Shown: positions 20,270 to 30,217, counted from the stretch's first letter. The stretch is DNA of 64,000 nucleotides from Chthonobacter rhizosphaerae (GCF_013839525.1 NZ_JACDIS010000002.1:1-64000); one strand, 5' to 3'. The notes: generated by a model from the sequence alone, not told the origin. Made by a program: numbers and translations.

Positions 20270-20707
20270 TCAGCTCGGCTTGCGGTACTTCTCGTGGCAG
20301 CTCTTGCAGTTGGCGGCCACCGCGCCGAACGCGGGCTTGAAGGTGTCCAGCCCGCCGTCCACCGACGCCATGGCCGCCTTGGCGTCGTCGGACAGCTTCT
20401 TCGACCGGGTCTCGAAGTCGGCCTTGTTCTCCCAGATGGCCGGCAGCGCGTCGCTGTTGCCGATCGAGCCGTCGGGGAAGTGGTTCGGGAAGTCGGCGGC
20501 GTTGGTGGAGATCGTCGTGAGGGCGGCCGACACCTTGGCGGCGTCGTAGCCCATCTTGCCCTGGGCGGTCGGGCCCAGCACCTTCATGGCGTCGCCGATC
20601 TGCTCCATCAGGGTCTCGCGGGCCTTGATCGGATCGTCCTGTGCGGTGGACGTGCCCGCCATGGCCAGCATCGACAGCGCCACAAGTCCAAGAACTCGCT
20701 TCTTCAT
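20270..20707 (-). CDS. Cytochrome c' (class II c-type cytochrome)
   Basis: 145 residues with a signal peptide (MKKRVLGLVALSMLAMAGTS, cleavage after TAQ). The haem motif CKSCH is near the C-terminus at about residues 134-138, as in cytochrome c' and c-556. The repeated helices and conserved WENKADFETRSKKL support the four-helix bundle. These proteins are periplasmic and bind NO or CO or transfer electrons. The ATG at 20707 is chosen for its signal peptide and the GGGAGTTTTC ribosome binding site. An open frame runs further to 20779. The terminator downstream shows it is monocistronic. Confidence 0.9.
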   Translation of the reverse strand: MKKRVLGLVALSMLAMAGTSTAQDDPIKARETLMEQIGDAMKVLGPTAQGKMGYDAAKVSAALTTISTNAADFPNHFPDGSIGNSDALPAIWENKADFETRSKKLSDDAKAAMASVDGGLDTFKPAFGAVAANCKSCHEKYRKPS

Positions 20708-20885
20708 GAAAACTCCCACCCGATTCTGGTCCGCCGGGCGACACGACCGGCCCGCGGAAACGTTGCAACGGCGAGGCATCGGCGCAAGCGAACCCGGTTC
20801 ACCTCCCCATCAACACGCCGTGACGAGGCCGGCCGGACCACCCAGCCCGGAAAACGTCGCTGGTCAGGGGCGGTGCGTGATGTAT

Positions 20886-21021
20886 GCTGTTCCCGATGGT
20901 CGCCTGTCGGGGAACAGCAACCGTCCCTCTCGACCTCTTCACCCGACAGGCCGGCAGCCAGCTCCCGCTCCCGGGACTGACTGAGGGTCGTGGTGCCCCT
21001 CCTGCCACGACCCCCATTTTT
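20886..21021 (+). ncRNA. Candidate small RNA or structured leader ending in an intrinsic terminator
   Basis: In a 403-bp gap without a plausible gene, the plus strand has a perfect 9-bp hairpin (20886-20894 with 20910-20918). A competing perfect 9-bp pairing links 20903-20911 with 20942-20950. A 9-bp stem at 20985-20993 and 21005-21013 follows, then CCATTTTT, which fits an intrinsic terminator. The terminator loop reads TGCCCCTCCTG, which contains a CCTCC-like anti-Shine-Dalgarno word. TGATGTATGCT near 20879-20888 resembles an extended -10 element. It could be a free small RNA, or an attenuator for the lipoprotein gene starting at 21111. Confidence 0.45.
20985..21021 (+). terminator. Intrinsic terminator upstream of the Inh-type lipoprotein gene
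   Basis: GGGTCGTGG (20985-20993) pairs perfectly with CCACGACCC (21005-21013). It is followed by CC, A and TTTTT. No upstream plus-strand gene is available for it to terminate except the proposed RNA, because the nearest coding gene is on the other strand. Confidence 0.75.
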
Positions 21022-21110
21022 GGGGATCCCGACATCCGTTGTTCTTGCGGTGGCGGGCGGAACGGTCGAGCATCGGCTCGCGTTCCGCCCGGCAACGGAA
21101 GGATTCGCGC

Positions 21111-21668
21111 ATGCCGTCCCCTCCCACGCCGCTTCCCGTGATGATCGCACCGCTCAGAACGCTTGCCCTCGTGTCGATCGCCGTCGGCCTCTCCGCCTGC
21201 CAGATGACCGGCGAGTCCGGGCTCCTGGACCCGCGCGCCTCGGTCTTCTCCGGCACCACGCGGGTGGACGCCGCCGAGATCCGGGCCGAAGGCGCGGGCG
21301 CCTCGCTCGGCACCCCGGTGGGCGGCGTCGGCGCCGGCGTCGGGGCCGCGACCTTCACCGCGCCCGTGTCTCCCACCGCAGCCGCGTCGCCGCCGCCGGA
21401 GCTGTTCGGCCCATGGACGCTCGCCCGCTCGGGCAGCCGGGGCTGCAGCGTGACGCTCGGCTCGCAGAACGCGGTCGGCGACTACACCGCCCGCACCCGC
21501 GGCTGCGAAACCCTGCCGCTCGCCCGCGTGGCCCTCTGGACGCCGGTGGACGACGGCCTCGTGATGTTCGACTTCAGCCGCGCGCCCGTGGTGGCGCTTC
21601 GTCCCGCGGGCCGGAACGTCTACGAGGGCCGCCTCGCGGACGGCAGCGCGGTCACGCTCTGGCGGTGA
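21111..21668 (+). CDS. Lipoprotein with Inh/Omp19-like beta-barrel domain (protease inhibitor fold)
   Basis: 185 residues. A lipoprotein signal ends with the lipobox LSAC near residue 27, so the mature protein should be lipid-anchored. A Gly/Ala/Pro-rich linker (GVGAGVGAATF region) leads to a C-terminal domain of about 95 residues beginning ELFGPWTLARSGSRGCSVTL. Its pattern W..C...L and RGC..LPL.R..LW resembles the AprI/Inh metalloprotease inhibitors and the Brucella Omp19 C-terminus. The start at 21111 is preferred because AACGGAAGGA precedes it. The ATG at 21141 is a shorter alternative. Confidence 0.72.
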   Translation: MPSPPTPLPVMIAPLRTLALVSIAVGLSACQMTGESGLLDPRASVFSGTTRVDAAEIRAEGAGASLGTPVGGVGAGVGAATFTAPVSPTAAASPPPELFGPWTLARSGSRGCSVTLGSQNAVGDYTARTRGCETLPLARVALWTPVDDGLVMFDFSRAPVVALRPAGRNVYEGRLADGSAVTLWR

Positions 21669-21784
21669 AGGGATGCGCGAAGCGGTTGCGGTGAAGTCTT
21701 AACCTTGCCGCTTAAGATCGTGCCCATTCTTCTGCGCTAGCGTCTGGCCAACCGTGAATGGCCCGCCGGGCAGGGGTTTGGACG

Positions 21785-22792
21785 ATGGCTGAGAAGACGT
21801 GGCCTCCGGCCGTGTTGTCGCTGGTGCGCAAGGGCCGGATCGATCCGGAGGACGTCCAGCGGCTGCGGGCGACGGTCTACGGCAAGGTGATCGTGACGCG
21901 CGAGGAGGCCGAGTGGGCCTTCGCGCTCGACGAGCGCGTGCCTGAGACCTGCCCGGAGTGGACCGGCTTCTTCGTCGAGATGGTCACCGACTTCGTCGTC
22001 TGGCAGGAACAGCCGCGCGGCTACGTGACGCCGGCCGCCACCGCCTGGCTCGTGGGGGCCGTCAGCGACCGCAATCTGGTCAAGACCCGGTCCGAGCTGG
22101 AGGTGCTGATCCGCGTGCTCGAGGCCGCCCAGTCGTCGCCGCCGGAACTCTCCGCCTTCGTGCTCCGACAGGTGGCGGCGGCCGTGCTCGCGGGCGAGGG
22201 GCCGCTCGCGCCCGAACACCGGGGGGCCGCCTGCGTGATCACCCGCGACGAGGTGGAACTCGTCCGCCGCGTCCTCTTCGCCTTCGGGGGCGGCGGGTCG
22301 ATCGGCATCACCCGCGACGAGGCGGAGGTGCTGTTCGACCTCAACGACAGCCTCCTGGAGGGCGAGAGCGATCCGGCCTGGTCGGATCTCTTCGTCAAGG
22401 CGGTCGCGAACTTCCTCATGGCCGCGCGCGGCTACACGGTGCCGCCTCGCGAGGAGGTGCTGCGCCGCGAGGCATGGCTGGACGCGCCGTCCGGCGGGGT
22501 CGTCGGCCTCTTCGACGACGCCATGTCGGGCCTTCTCACCCATGGCCTCAAGGGCATCTGGAGCGCCTTCCGGGCGCCGGAGCCGTCGCCCCAGGCGGAG
22601 CAGACCCGGGCCTTCGAGGCGGAGATCCGCGACGCCGAACCGCTGACCGCCGACGAGGTGAAATGGCTCGCCGAGCGCATCGGCCGGGACGGTCCGCTGC
22701 ACGCCAACGAGCGGGCGCTTCTGACCTTCCTGCGCGAGGAGAGCCCCGACATCCACCCGTCGCTGCGCACCCTCCTCGACACCGCCGCCTAG
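21785..22792 (+). CDS. Conserved-type unknown protein with internal duplication
   Basis: 335 residues, mainly alpha-helical by composition, with no signal peptide or membrane segment. I do not recognise a named family. Residues about 35-89 and 174-232 are clearly related: TREEAEWAFALDE with ITRDEAEVLFDLND, then W..FFVEMVTDF with W.DLFVKAVANF, then RGYVTP.....WL with RGYTVP......WL. Shorter related pieces begin at 101 (TRSELEVLIRVLEAA), 152 (ITRDEVELVRRVL) and 288 (TADEVKWLAERIG), giving a TerB-like repeat character. The ATG at 21785 has TTTGGACG before it. It converges with the AI-2E permease gene. Confidence 0.75.
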   Translation: MAEKTWPPAVLSLVRKGRIDPEDVQRLRATVYGKVIVTREEAEWAFALDERVPETCPEWTGFFVEMVTDFVVWQEQPRGYVTPAATAWLVGAVSDRNLVKTRSELEVLIRVLEAAQSSPPELSAFVLRQVAAAVLAGEGPLAPEHRGAACVITRDEVELVRRVLFAFGGGGSIGITRDEAEVLFDLNDSLLEGESDPAWSDLFVKAVANFLMAARGYTVPPREEVLRREAWLDAPSGGVVGLFDDAMSGLLTHGLKGIWSAFRAPEPSPQAEQTRAFEAEIRDAEPLTADEVKWLAERIGRDGPLHANERALLTFLREESPDIHPSLRTLLDTAA

Positions 22793-22799
22793 AACGCCG

Positions 22800-22827
22800 T
22801 CCGACCAGACGGGATCGTCAGGTCGGA
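22800..22827. repeat. Palindromic repeat core at the 3' end of the AI-2E permease gene
   Basis: TCCGACC (22800-22806) and GGTCGGA (22821-22827) form a hairpin. The 24 bases at 22802-22825 match the core palindrome of the 120-bp element at 40041-40064 at 22 of 24 positions. The minus-strand stop codon of the permease gene (22818-22820) lies inside the repeat. It may also serve as the transcription end for the two convergent genes, although no T tract is present. Confidence 0.7.
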
Positions 22828-23861
22828 TGACGGGCGGGATCGGTGTCCATCCGGTCCGACGCGCGCCGGTCGTCGAGCCAGCCCTTCACGTAGAAGATGC
22901 GCGTGACCCGGAGGACGGCGGCCGCCAGCGGCGTCGCGAGGGCGAGACCGAGCGTCCCGAACAGGACGCCGAACAGGAGCTGCGCCGCGATGGTCAGCGC
23001 GGGCGGCAGGTCCACGCTCTCCTTCTGCAGGGTGGGCGTGACGAGATAGCTTTCCACGGTCTGAACGGCGAGGGTGAGCGCGATCACCTGCAGGGCCAGC
23101 GACCAACCCTCCGTCATCGCCAGGAGGACGGCGGGCGCCGCGCCGAGGATGGGACCGAGGTTCGGGATGAAGGCCAGCAGCCCCGCCAGAAGCCCGAGCA
23201 CGGGCGCGAGCGGCACGCCGAGGAACCAGAGGCCGAGCCAAGTGAGCACGCCCACCACCGCCATGGAGACCAGCTGCGCGCCGATCCAGCCGCGAAGGGC
23301 GACACCCGACTCCCGGAGCATCATCCGCACGCGCGGCCGCAGCGACGGGTCGAACAAGAGCGCGAAGCCGCGCACGTAGGCGTCCGGGTTGATGGCGAGA
23401 TAGAGGCCGAGGAAGAGCACGATCACCGCGTTGCCGAGGCTCACCACCATGCCGGCCGCCATGGAAACCGCCGACATGCCGCTGGACGTGGCCTGCGACG
23501 CCACCTCCTTCGGCTCCACGTTCTGGATCAGCTCCCGGCTCCAGCTGTAGCTCTGCAGCCGCTCGCGCAGGCTCGCGATGGCTTCAGGCACCTGTCGCCA
23601 GAGCTGGTCGACCTGTTCGGCGAGGAAGGGCGCCGCTCCGGCGATGAAGGCCCCGAACGCCGCCAGGAGCAGAAGGGCGAACAGCGCCAGGCCGCCCACC
23701 CGGGAAAGGCCCAGCCACTCCGCCAGTTTGTCCCCCCCGCCGGTGAGGAAGACCGCCACCAGGATGCCGGCGAAGAGCAGCAGCAGTACCGTCGGGGCGA
23801 ACCAGAGGATCGCGACGAACACCGCGGCGAGAACGACGAGACTGATGGTGCGGCGCGACAT
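22818..23861 (-). CDS. AI-2E family (PerM/YdiK-type) inner-membrane protein
   Basis: 347 residues with about eight hydrophobic segments, three of them within the first 85 residues (ISLVVLAAVFVAILWF; LLLLFAGILVAVFL; GLALFALLLLAAFGAFIAG). A soluble helical stretch with LIQNVEPKEVASQ follows. The C-terminal half has LGLLAGLLAFIPNLGPILG, the family's Pro-rich signature, and VESYLVTPTLQKESVDLPP. Members are proposed exporters or antiporters, one of AI-2, but substrates are mostly unknown. The ATG at 23861 is the first with family similarity. The reading frame continues upstream to 24710 by chance, opposite the DUF1194 gene region. The last codons lie in a repeat. Confidence 0.88.
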   Translation of the reverse strand: MSRRTISLVVLAAVFVAILWFAPTVLLLLFAGILVAVFLTGGGDKLAEWLGLSRVGGLALFALLLLAAFGAFIAGAAPFLAEQVDQLWRQVPEAIASLRERLQSYSWSRELIQNVEPKEVASQATSSGMSAVSMAAGMVVSLGNAVIVLFLGLYLAINPDAYVRGFALLFDPSLRPRVRMMLRESGVALRGWIGAQLVSMAVVGVLTWLGLWFLGVPLAPVLGLLAGLLAFIPNLGPILGAAPAVLLAMTEGWSLALQVIALTLAVQTVESYLVTPTLQKESVDLPPALTIAAQLLFGVLFGTLGLALATPLAAAVLRVTRIFYVKGWLDDRRASDRMDTDPARHPT

Positions 23862-23977
23862 GCCGTGAACCCCCGGGCGGCCTCTCCGCCGCCCGACATG
23901 GGCGGCCGGACGGCGACGCTCGGGGACCAAACGGCCGGCGGGCGGTGTTTGTTGCCGATGAGGAGCTCTCCGGTCCG

Positions 23978-24754
23978 CTACCGCGCCGCCGCAACCGTGG
24001 CCTCGCCCGTGACGCCGGCGACTTCGAGCGCGATCTTCTCGCGCACCGCCTCGGCGAAGGCCGCGTAGGACGAGGCCGGCACCATGAAGGCGCCGGGGCC
24101 GCCGATCACCTCGGCGCGGTAGTAGTCGGCGACCGCCGGATCCGCGCCGATCGGCAGGCCGTTGATGACGATGCCCCGGCTCAGCACCCTCTGGCGCGAC
24201 TGGGCCAGCGGCGGCCCGTCGTTGTTGGTCCCGTCGCCGGAGACGTCCACCACGTGGCGGTCCGCCGACCAGGGCAGCTTCGTGATCAGGAGGGCGGCCG
24301 TCTCCAGGGCATAGGAGATGGACGTGCGCCCGTAGGAGTTCCGGCCGCTGCGCACCATCGGGCCGCGCAGCTCGGCCGCCGCGCGCCTGGCGCTCTCCGG
24401 GCCGTCGATGATGGTCCAGTCGAGCACCAGGCGCTTTCGGCCGGCGGTGGACCATTCCATGTACGCCACCGCGATCCGGCCCCGCGCGCCGGACCGGATC
24501 GCCGCCTGGACCTTGTCGGAGACGAGGGCGTCCGCGTAGCCCGCCCGCTGGAGCTTGGCCTCCTCGTAGTCGACCGAGCTGGAGACGTCGGCGGCGAGCA
24601 CGATCGCCACGTCCACGCCGGGCGCGGCCTCCTCGTGGGGCGGCGGCACGGCGCCGCCGAGACCCACCGTCAGCAAGGCGACGGCCGCGACGCGCCCGAG
24701 CGGCCTCCATACCGCCGGCGCTCGCGCCGACGCGTCCCGAACCGATCCGGCCAT
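23978..24754 (-). CDS. DUF1194 family protein (VWA-like, exported)
   Basis: 258 residues. A signal-like hydrophobic segment (VAAVALLTVGLGGAV) near residue 27 is followed by a von Willebrand A-like fold that begins VDVAIVLAADVSSSVDYEEA. The DVSSSVD sequence resembles a metal-binding MIDAS motif. DVSGDGTNNDGPPL near residue 160 is also typical of DUF1194. The family's function is not established. The ATG at 24754 is chosen because GGTGGAGGGTCT is positioned as its ribosome binding site. A GTG four codons upstream is the alternative. Confidence 0.85.
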   Translation of the reverse strand: MAGSVRDASARAPAVWRPLGRVAAVALLTVGLGGAVPPPHEEAAPGVDVAIVLAADVSSSVDYEEAKLQRAGYADALVSDKVQAAIRSGARGRIAVAYMEWSTAGRKRLVLDWTIIDGPESARRAAAELRGPMVRSGRNSYGRTSISYALETAALLITKLPWSADRHVVDVSGDGTNNDGPPLAQSRQRVLSRGIVINGLPIGADPAVADYYRAEVIGGPGAFMVPASSYAAFAEAVREKIALEVAGVTGEATVAAAR

Positions 24755-24902
24755 GAGACCCTCCACCGCATGGGAGGCCCGTCCGGTCGAGACAGGGCCT
24801 CCGCTTGGACCGAGGTAGGCTAGCAGCGGCGGAGTCGGGCTTCGTACTTAGTTTCGGTGATGCGCAACAATAAATGTATGTAGATCGCCACCGATCGGGC
24901 GC

Positions 24903-26180
24903 TCAGCGGCCGAACAGCGCCTTGTGGGGATAGCAGGTGGGCGCGCGGCCCTCGGCCGCCTCTAAGGCGCCGATCGCCGTGCGGGTCTGCCAGCCGACCA
25001 GCCCGTCGGCGCCGCCCACGTCGTAGCCCGCCGCGATCAGGCGCTTCTGCAGGTCGCGCACGTCGCCCCGCGTGAAGCCGGACACCTCGGCCCAGCGGCC
25101 GCGGATGGCCGTGTCGGCGCGCAGCCGGTCGCCCAGGTGGCCGATGAAGATGGCGTAGAGATCGCTCTCGTTGTAGCGCTTCAGAACATAGAAGTTCTTC
25201 GACACCAGGAAGGCCGGCCCCTTCCGCCCGGCGGGCATCAGGAGGTGGGCATCCGGATTTCCGCGTCCGAGCGCGTCGGCGGAAAGCGGGCGGCCGTCGG
25301 CGAGGGTGACGCCCGCGCCGGCGAAATCCGCCAGCGGACGGCCCTTGTCGGGGCCTTCCAGCGTGCACGGCACCGTCTCGGGCAGCGTCACCTCCACGCC
25401 CCAGCGCACCCCCGGCAGCCAGCCGAAGTCCTGCAGATAGTGGCCGATCGACCCGAGCGTGTCGGCGGTCGAGGTCCAGATGTCGCGCCGGCCATCACCG
25501 TCGAAGTCGACCGCGTGGGACAGCATCTTGGTCGGCATGAACTGCGGCTGGCCGAGCGCGCCGGCCCAGGAGCTGCGGATGTCGGCGAGCGGCAGGTGGT
25601 CCTCGTCCACCACCTTCAGGGCCGCCACCAGTTCCTCCAGGAACATGGCCTTGCGGGCGCCCATGAAGGCCTGGGTGGCGAGCACCCGGATCGCGGAATG
25701 CTTGAGCGGCACCCGCCCGAAGTCGGACTCCCGGCCCCAGATCGCCACGATGATCTCCGCCGGCACGCCGTAGCGCTTCTCCGCCGCCGCCAGCACGGCG
25801 CGGTGCGTCTTCAGGCGCGCCCGCCCGGCGCTCGTCAGCCCGGCGAGGCGCTTGGCGTCCAGGTACCGCCCCGGCGAGGAGAACTCCGCCTGGTAGGACG
25901 GCCCGCGCGGCGGCGGCGAGCCGGGCGGCGCGAGGTCCGGCAGCGACCAGTCGGGCGTAAGGCCCGTCGTCGCCTCCGCGATGGTGGCGTCCGACACGCC
26001 CGCGCGCCGGGCGGCGGGCGTCACGGTGTCGGCGAGCCAGCGCTGGAAGGCGGCCTCCGTCGCCGCGCGCGACTGGGCGGCGGCCGGCGCGGGCGCGGCC
26101 GAGAGGGCGATCGCGACGGCGACGACGCGGGCGAGAAACAGGTCGGGGAGGGGGATGCGGAAGCGAGTCATGGGGCCCAT
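24903..26180 (-). CDS. Lytic murein transglycosylase (MltB type) with peptidoglycan-binding domain
   Basis: 425 residues. After a signal peptide (hydrophobic VVAVAIALSAAPAPA, about residues 19-35) comes the SLT_2/MltB catalytic domain. The catalytic glutamate is Glu151 in IWGRESDFG, and the family segments SSWAGALGQPQFMPT and VDFDGDGRRDIW follow. The C-terminus (about 360-425) is a PG_binding_1 domain with VRDLQKRLIAAGYDVGG. It cleaves the glycan chain of peptidoglycan in the periplasm. Two ATGs, 26180 and 26171, are possible starts. Confidence 0.93.
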   Translation of the reverse strand: MGPMTRFRIPLPDLFLARVVAVAIALSAAPAPAAAQSRAATEAAFQRWLADTVTPAARRAGVSDATIAEATTGLTPDWSLPDLAPPGSPPPRGPSYQAEFSSPGRYLDAKRLAGLTSAGRARLKTHRAVLAAAEKRYGVPAEIIVAIWGRESDFGRVPLKHSAIRVLATQAFMGARKAMFLEELVAALKVVDEDHLPLADIRSSWAGALGQPQFMPTKMLSHAVDFDGDGRRDIWTSTADTLGSIGHYLQDFGWLPGVRWGVEVTLPETVPCTLEGPDKGRPLADFAGAGVTLADGRPLSADALGRGNPDAHLLMPAGRKGPAFLVSKNFYVLKRYNESDLYAIFIGHLGDRLRADTAIRGRWAEVSGFTRGDVRDLQKRLIAAGYDVGGADGLVGWQTRTAIGALEAAEGRAPTCYPHKALFGR

Positions 26181-26359
26181 GATGGCACGTCCGCGCCGGC
26201 GTGAAACCCGCGCGCGCCGCGCCTCGGACCTGCGACCGACTGCCCCGTGCGTCACTCGACCCTGCGTATCAGCCCATCGGCTGAGTTTTCGGCGGTGCGG
26301 AAGTCATTTAGAAGTCCGGATCAAATCACGCGAAACCAGTGCAGGGGCGGCCCAAGAGA

Positions 26360-28369
<2,010 letters not shown>

Positions 28370-28423
28370 GCCAAGAGGGTGGGGTAAGGTTGTGGCATAT
28401 CGCGCCCCTACCATGCCCCGATC

Positions 28424-28453
28424 CCGTCATCCCGGCGAAAGCCGGGATCCAGC
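28424..28453 (+). repeat. REP-like palindrome, copy 1
   Basis: ATCCCGGC (28429-28436), GAAA loop, GCCGGGAT (28441-28448), flanked by CGTC on the left and CCAGC on the right. Three more copies of the same design occur in the window. Such elements are widespread between genes in Alphaproteobacteria. Confidence 0.85.
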
Positions 28454-28510
28454 CCACGTCTTCATCAACCTGACAGGCAACCTGACCGGCGCGGCTGCGG
28501 ACCCGACAGT

Positions 28511-28538
28511 TGGATCCCGGCTTGCGCCGGGATGACGG
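28511..28538 (-). repeat. REP-like palindrome, copy 2 (inverted)
   Basis: Stem 28514-28521 with 28526-28533. Read on the minus strand it begins CCGTCATCCCGGC and ends GGGATCCA, the same as copy 1. The two copies face each other across 57 bp, as in REP doublets. Confidence 0.85.
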
Positions 28539-28705
28539 CTATCCGCCCCGCCTCCGACGCTCCGTGCCCACCCCGCCTCGACCGTCATGGTCGGTGCAGG
28601 CGGATCACCCACGCTTTCGGGGTGGTCGATGGCTGGCGGGGCGAATGCGTGGATCATCGGCCCCCGCGAACCATGACCGGTTCGCGCCCTAGATCCACAC
28701 CCCTG

Positions 28706-28873
28706 TCAGTCGCCCCCGCCATCCCCGCCGCCGTCGCCGTCCCCATTGCCGTCGCCGTCGCTGTCGCAGTTGAACCAGAGCACGCCGTCGCCGGCCTTTC
28801 GGATCGCCGCCGTCAGGGCCATGATGGCGATCAGCGTGCCGGCCAGCACCCATTCGTTCTGGAAGAACTCCAA
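28706..28873 (-). CDS. Small Asp/Gly-rich single-pass membrane protein (hypothetical)
   Basis: A 55-residue reading frame too short for common cut-offs. It starts with TTG at 28873 behind a perfect GGAGGT ribosome binding site five bases away. Residues 1-25 (FFQNEWVLAGTLIAIMALTA) look like a short membrane-spanning helix. Residues 36-55 are a run of Asp and Gly with one Cys, Ser and Asn (CDSDGDGNGDGDG...), resembling calcium-binding Asp/Gly repeats but without a clear EF-hand or RTX nonapeptide. A 14-bp palindrome (28965-28978) lies about 92 bp upstream and could be an operator. I do not recognise the family, and the gene could be lineage-specific. Confidence 0.55.
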   Translation of the reverse strand: MEFFQNEWVLAGTLIAIMALTAAIRKAGDGVLWFNCDSDGDGNGDGDGGGDGGGD

Positions 28874-28964
28874 CGCACACCTCCGGGCCGCAGCCCTTGG
28901 CTCGGCTTTTCGGTCGGGACCGCGCTGTCGCTGTGCCCGCGAGCGCCAGCGGCATTATGCGGCG

Positions 28965-28978
28965 TTCGCAACTGCGAA
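28965..28978. promoter_or_regulatory. Perfect 14-bp palindrome upstream of the small Asp/Gly gene
   Basis: TTCGCA-AC-TGCGAA at 28965-28978 lies in a locally AT-rich stretch (28955-29015) between the small gene and lipB. Dyad sequences of this size are typical of dimeric regulator operators. No regulator gene is adjacent, and the target is a guess. Confidence 0.3.
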
Positions 28979-29028
28979 TAATTGCATAAATCGTGAGAAT
29001 TCGACCGATCTTCCATATCACGGTGCAA

Positions 29029-29775
29029 TCAGCTGAGCACCCCCGGTGAGTCTGCCCCGACGGTGTCGCCGCTCACCGCCACCGTCGTGCCGAACACCCG
29101 CTCGAAGGCCGCGCGGAGCGCCACGTCGGCGTCGTCCATGGTCACCGGCAGGCCGAGGTCGACGAGGCTGGTCACGCCGTGCCGCGTGACCCCGCAGGGC
29201 ACGATGCCGGAGAAGTGGGTGAGATCCGGCTCCACATTCAGGCTGATGCCGTGAAAGGTCACCCAGCGGCGCACGCGAATGCCGATGGCGGCGATCTTGT
29301 CTTCCGCGTCGGCGCCCTTGTCCGGGCGGCGCACCCAGACGCCCACGCGGTCTTCCCGGCGCTCGCCGCGCACGTTGAAGGCGTCGAGGGTGCCAATGAT
29401 CCAGGCCTCGAGCGCCGCCACAAAGGCGCGCACGTCCTGCCGCCGGCGCTTCAGGTCCAGCATTACGTAGGCCACCCGCTGGCCCGGCCCGTGGTAGGTG
29501 TACTGCCCGCCGCGGCCGGTGGCGTAGACCGGAAACCGGTCGGGCTCGATCAGGTCCGCCGCGTCGGCGCTGGTGCCGGCGGTGTAGAGGGGAGGGTGCT
29601 CGACGAGCCAGATCCGCTCGGGCGCCCGGCCGTCCGCGATGGCGGCGGCGCGGGCCTCCATCTCGGCGACGGCCTCCGGATAGGGCACCGGCGCGTCCGC
29701 GATCACCCATTCCACGGGCGGCGAACCGGGGGTGGCCGGGAAGCGGGTGTCGAGGTCGTCGCGTTCGTTAACCAT
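29029..29775 (-). CDS. lipB: Octanoyltransferase LipB
   Basis: 248 residues. LipB moves octanoyl from acyl carrier protein to lipoyl domains, the first step of lipoate synthesis. The family signatures are [20 protein letters not shown] (from residue 87), the catalytic Lys160 in [18 protein letters not shown], and Cys194 in SGIVPCG. The ATG at 29775 gives the family length. The same frame stays open to 30369 without similarity. It is divergent from the FliN-like gene, and a CtrA-like box overlaps its start codon. Confidence 0.94.
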   Translation of the reverse strand: MVNERDDLDTRFPATPGSPPVEWVIADAPVPYPEAVAEMEARAAAIADGRAPERIWLVEHPPLYTAGTSADAADLIEPDRFPVYATGRGGQYTYHGPGQRVAYVMLDLKRRRQDVRAFVAALEAWIIGTLDAFNVRGERREDRVGVWVRRPDKGADAEDKIAAIGIRVRRWVTFHGISLNVEPDLTHFSGIVPCGVTRHGVTSLVDLGLPVTMDDADVALRAAFERVFGTTVAVSGDTVGADSPGVLS

Positions 29776-29782
29776 CCGGTAA
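29768..29782 (+). promoter_or_regulatory. CtrA-like box between lipB and the FliN-like gene
   Basis: TTAA-CCATCCG-GTAA at 29768-29782 matches the CtrA consensus TTAA-N7-TTAA except for one base, and both halves continue as (T/G)TAACCAT. It is 105 bp before the FliN-like start and overlaps the lipB start codon. CtrA controls flagellar genes in many alphaproteobacteria, so the neighbouring FliN-like gene is a sensible target. Confidence 0.5.
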
Positions 29783-29886
29783 CCATGAGGCTCGAAACAT
29801 CGGGACGAAGCCCGCTCCGGCAGGATCGACTCGCCCTCAAGCCCGGCGACCGACGCCGGGGGCCGTGTTGAGGATCCATAGTCCGC

Positions 29887-30153
29887 ATGTCGACCTTCGA
29901 GAAGATCTTCGTCGATATATCGGTGGTGCTCGGCGGCCAGACCATGCCGATCCACCAGCTGCTGCGCATGGGCCGCGGCGCCGTCATCGAACTCGACAGC
30001 CACGCGGACGACGACGTGCAGATTCTCGCCAACGACGTGCCCGTCGCCCGGGGGCAGGTGGTGCTGAAGGGCGAGCACATCGGCATTTCGATCACCGAAG
30101 TCCTGCTGCGCCGTCCGGACGTGCGGCCCCAGGTGGCCGTGAAGAAGCTCTGA
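29887..30153 (+). CDS. Short FliN/YscQ-type (SpoA domain) flagellar motor switch-like protein
   Basis: 88 residues that consist almost entirely of one SpoA domain: [20 protein letters not shown], then [28 protein letters not shown], then ITEVL. This is the FliN C-terminal fold that forms the switch ring or a type III secretion sorting platform. It is shorter than typical FliN (about 110-140) because the N-terminal tail is missing. No other flagellar genes are in the window. It may be a spare FliN or a motility modulator. The upstream CtrA-like box supports a flagellar link. Confidence 0.85.
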   Translation: MSTFEKIFVDISVVLGGQTMPIHQLLRMGRGAVIELDSHADDDVQILANDVPVARGQVVLKGEHIGISITEVLLRRPDVRPQVAVKKL

Positions 30154-30217
30154 ACCGCGGTTTTCCGCGGCGTGTTCGGCGGTGCGCCGGCCGCCCCACA
30201 AACCCATGCGAAACCCC

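Larger units (their letters stand above)
28370..28705. other. Gene-free region with a REP-like pair
   Basis: 336 bp between the carboxylase gene and a small minus-strand gene. It contains two copies of a short palindromic repeat in opposite orientation (28424-28453 and 28511-28538). The rest shows no plausible coding sequence, promoter or T-tract terminator. Confidence 0.6.

Noticed and set aside
21699-21715. Possible CtrA site TTAA...TTAA before the duplicated unknown gene
   Set aside because: The two half-sites are nine bases apart rather than seven, and only one has the TTAACC form.
22818-24710. A single 630-codon minus-strand frame that seems to fuse a large N-terminal part to the AI-2E permease
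   Set aside because: The part above 23861 is composition-biased and overlaps the DUF1194 gene in another frame. The permease similarity starts at the ATG at 23861 with a normal first membrane helix.
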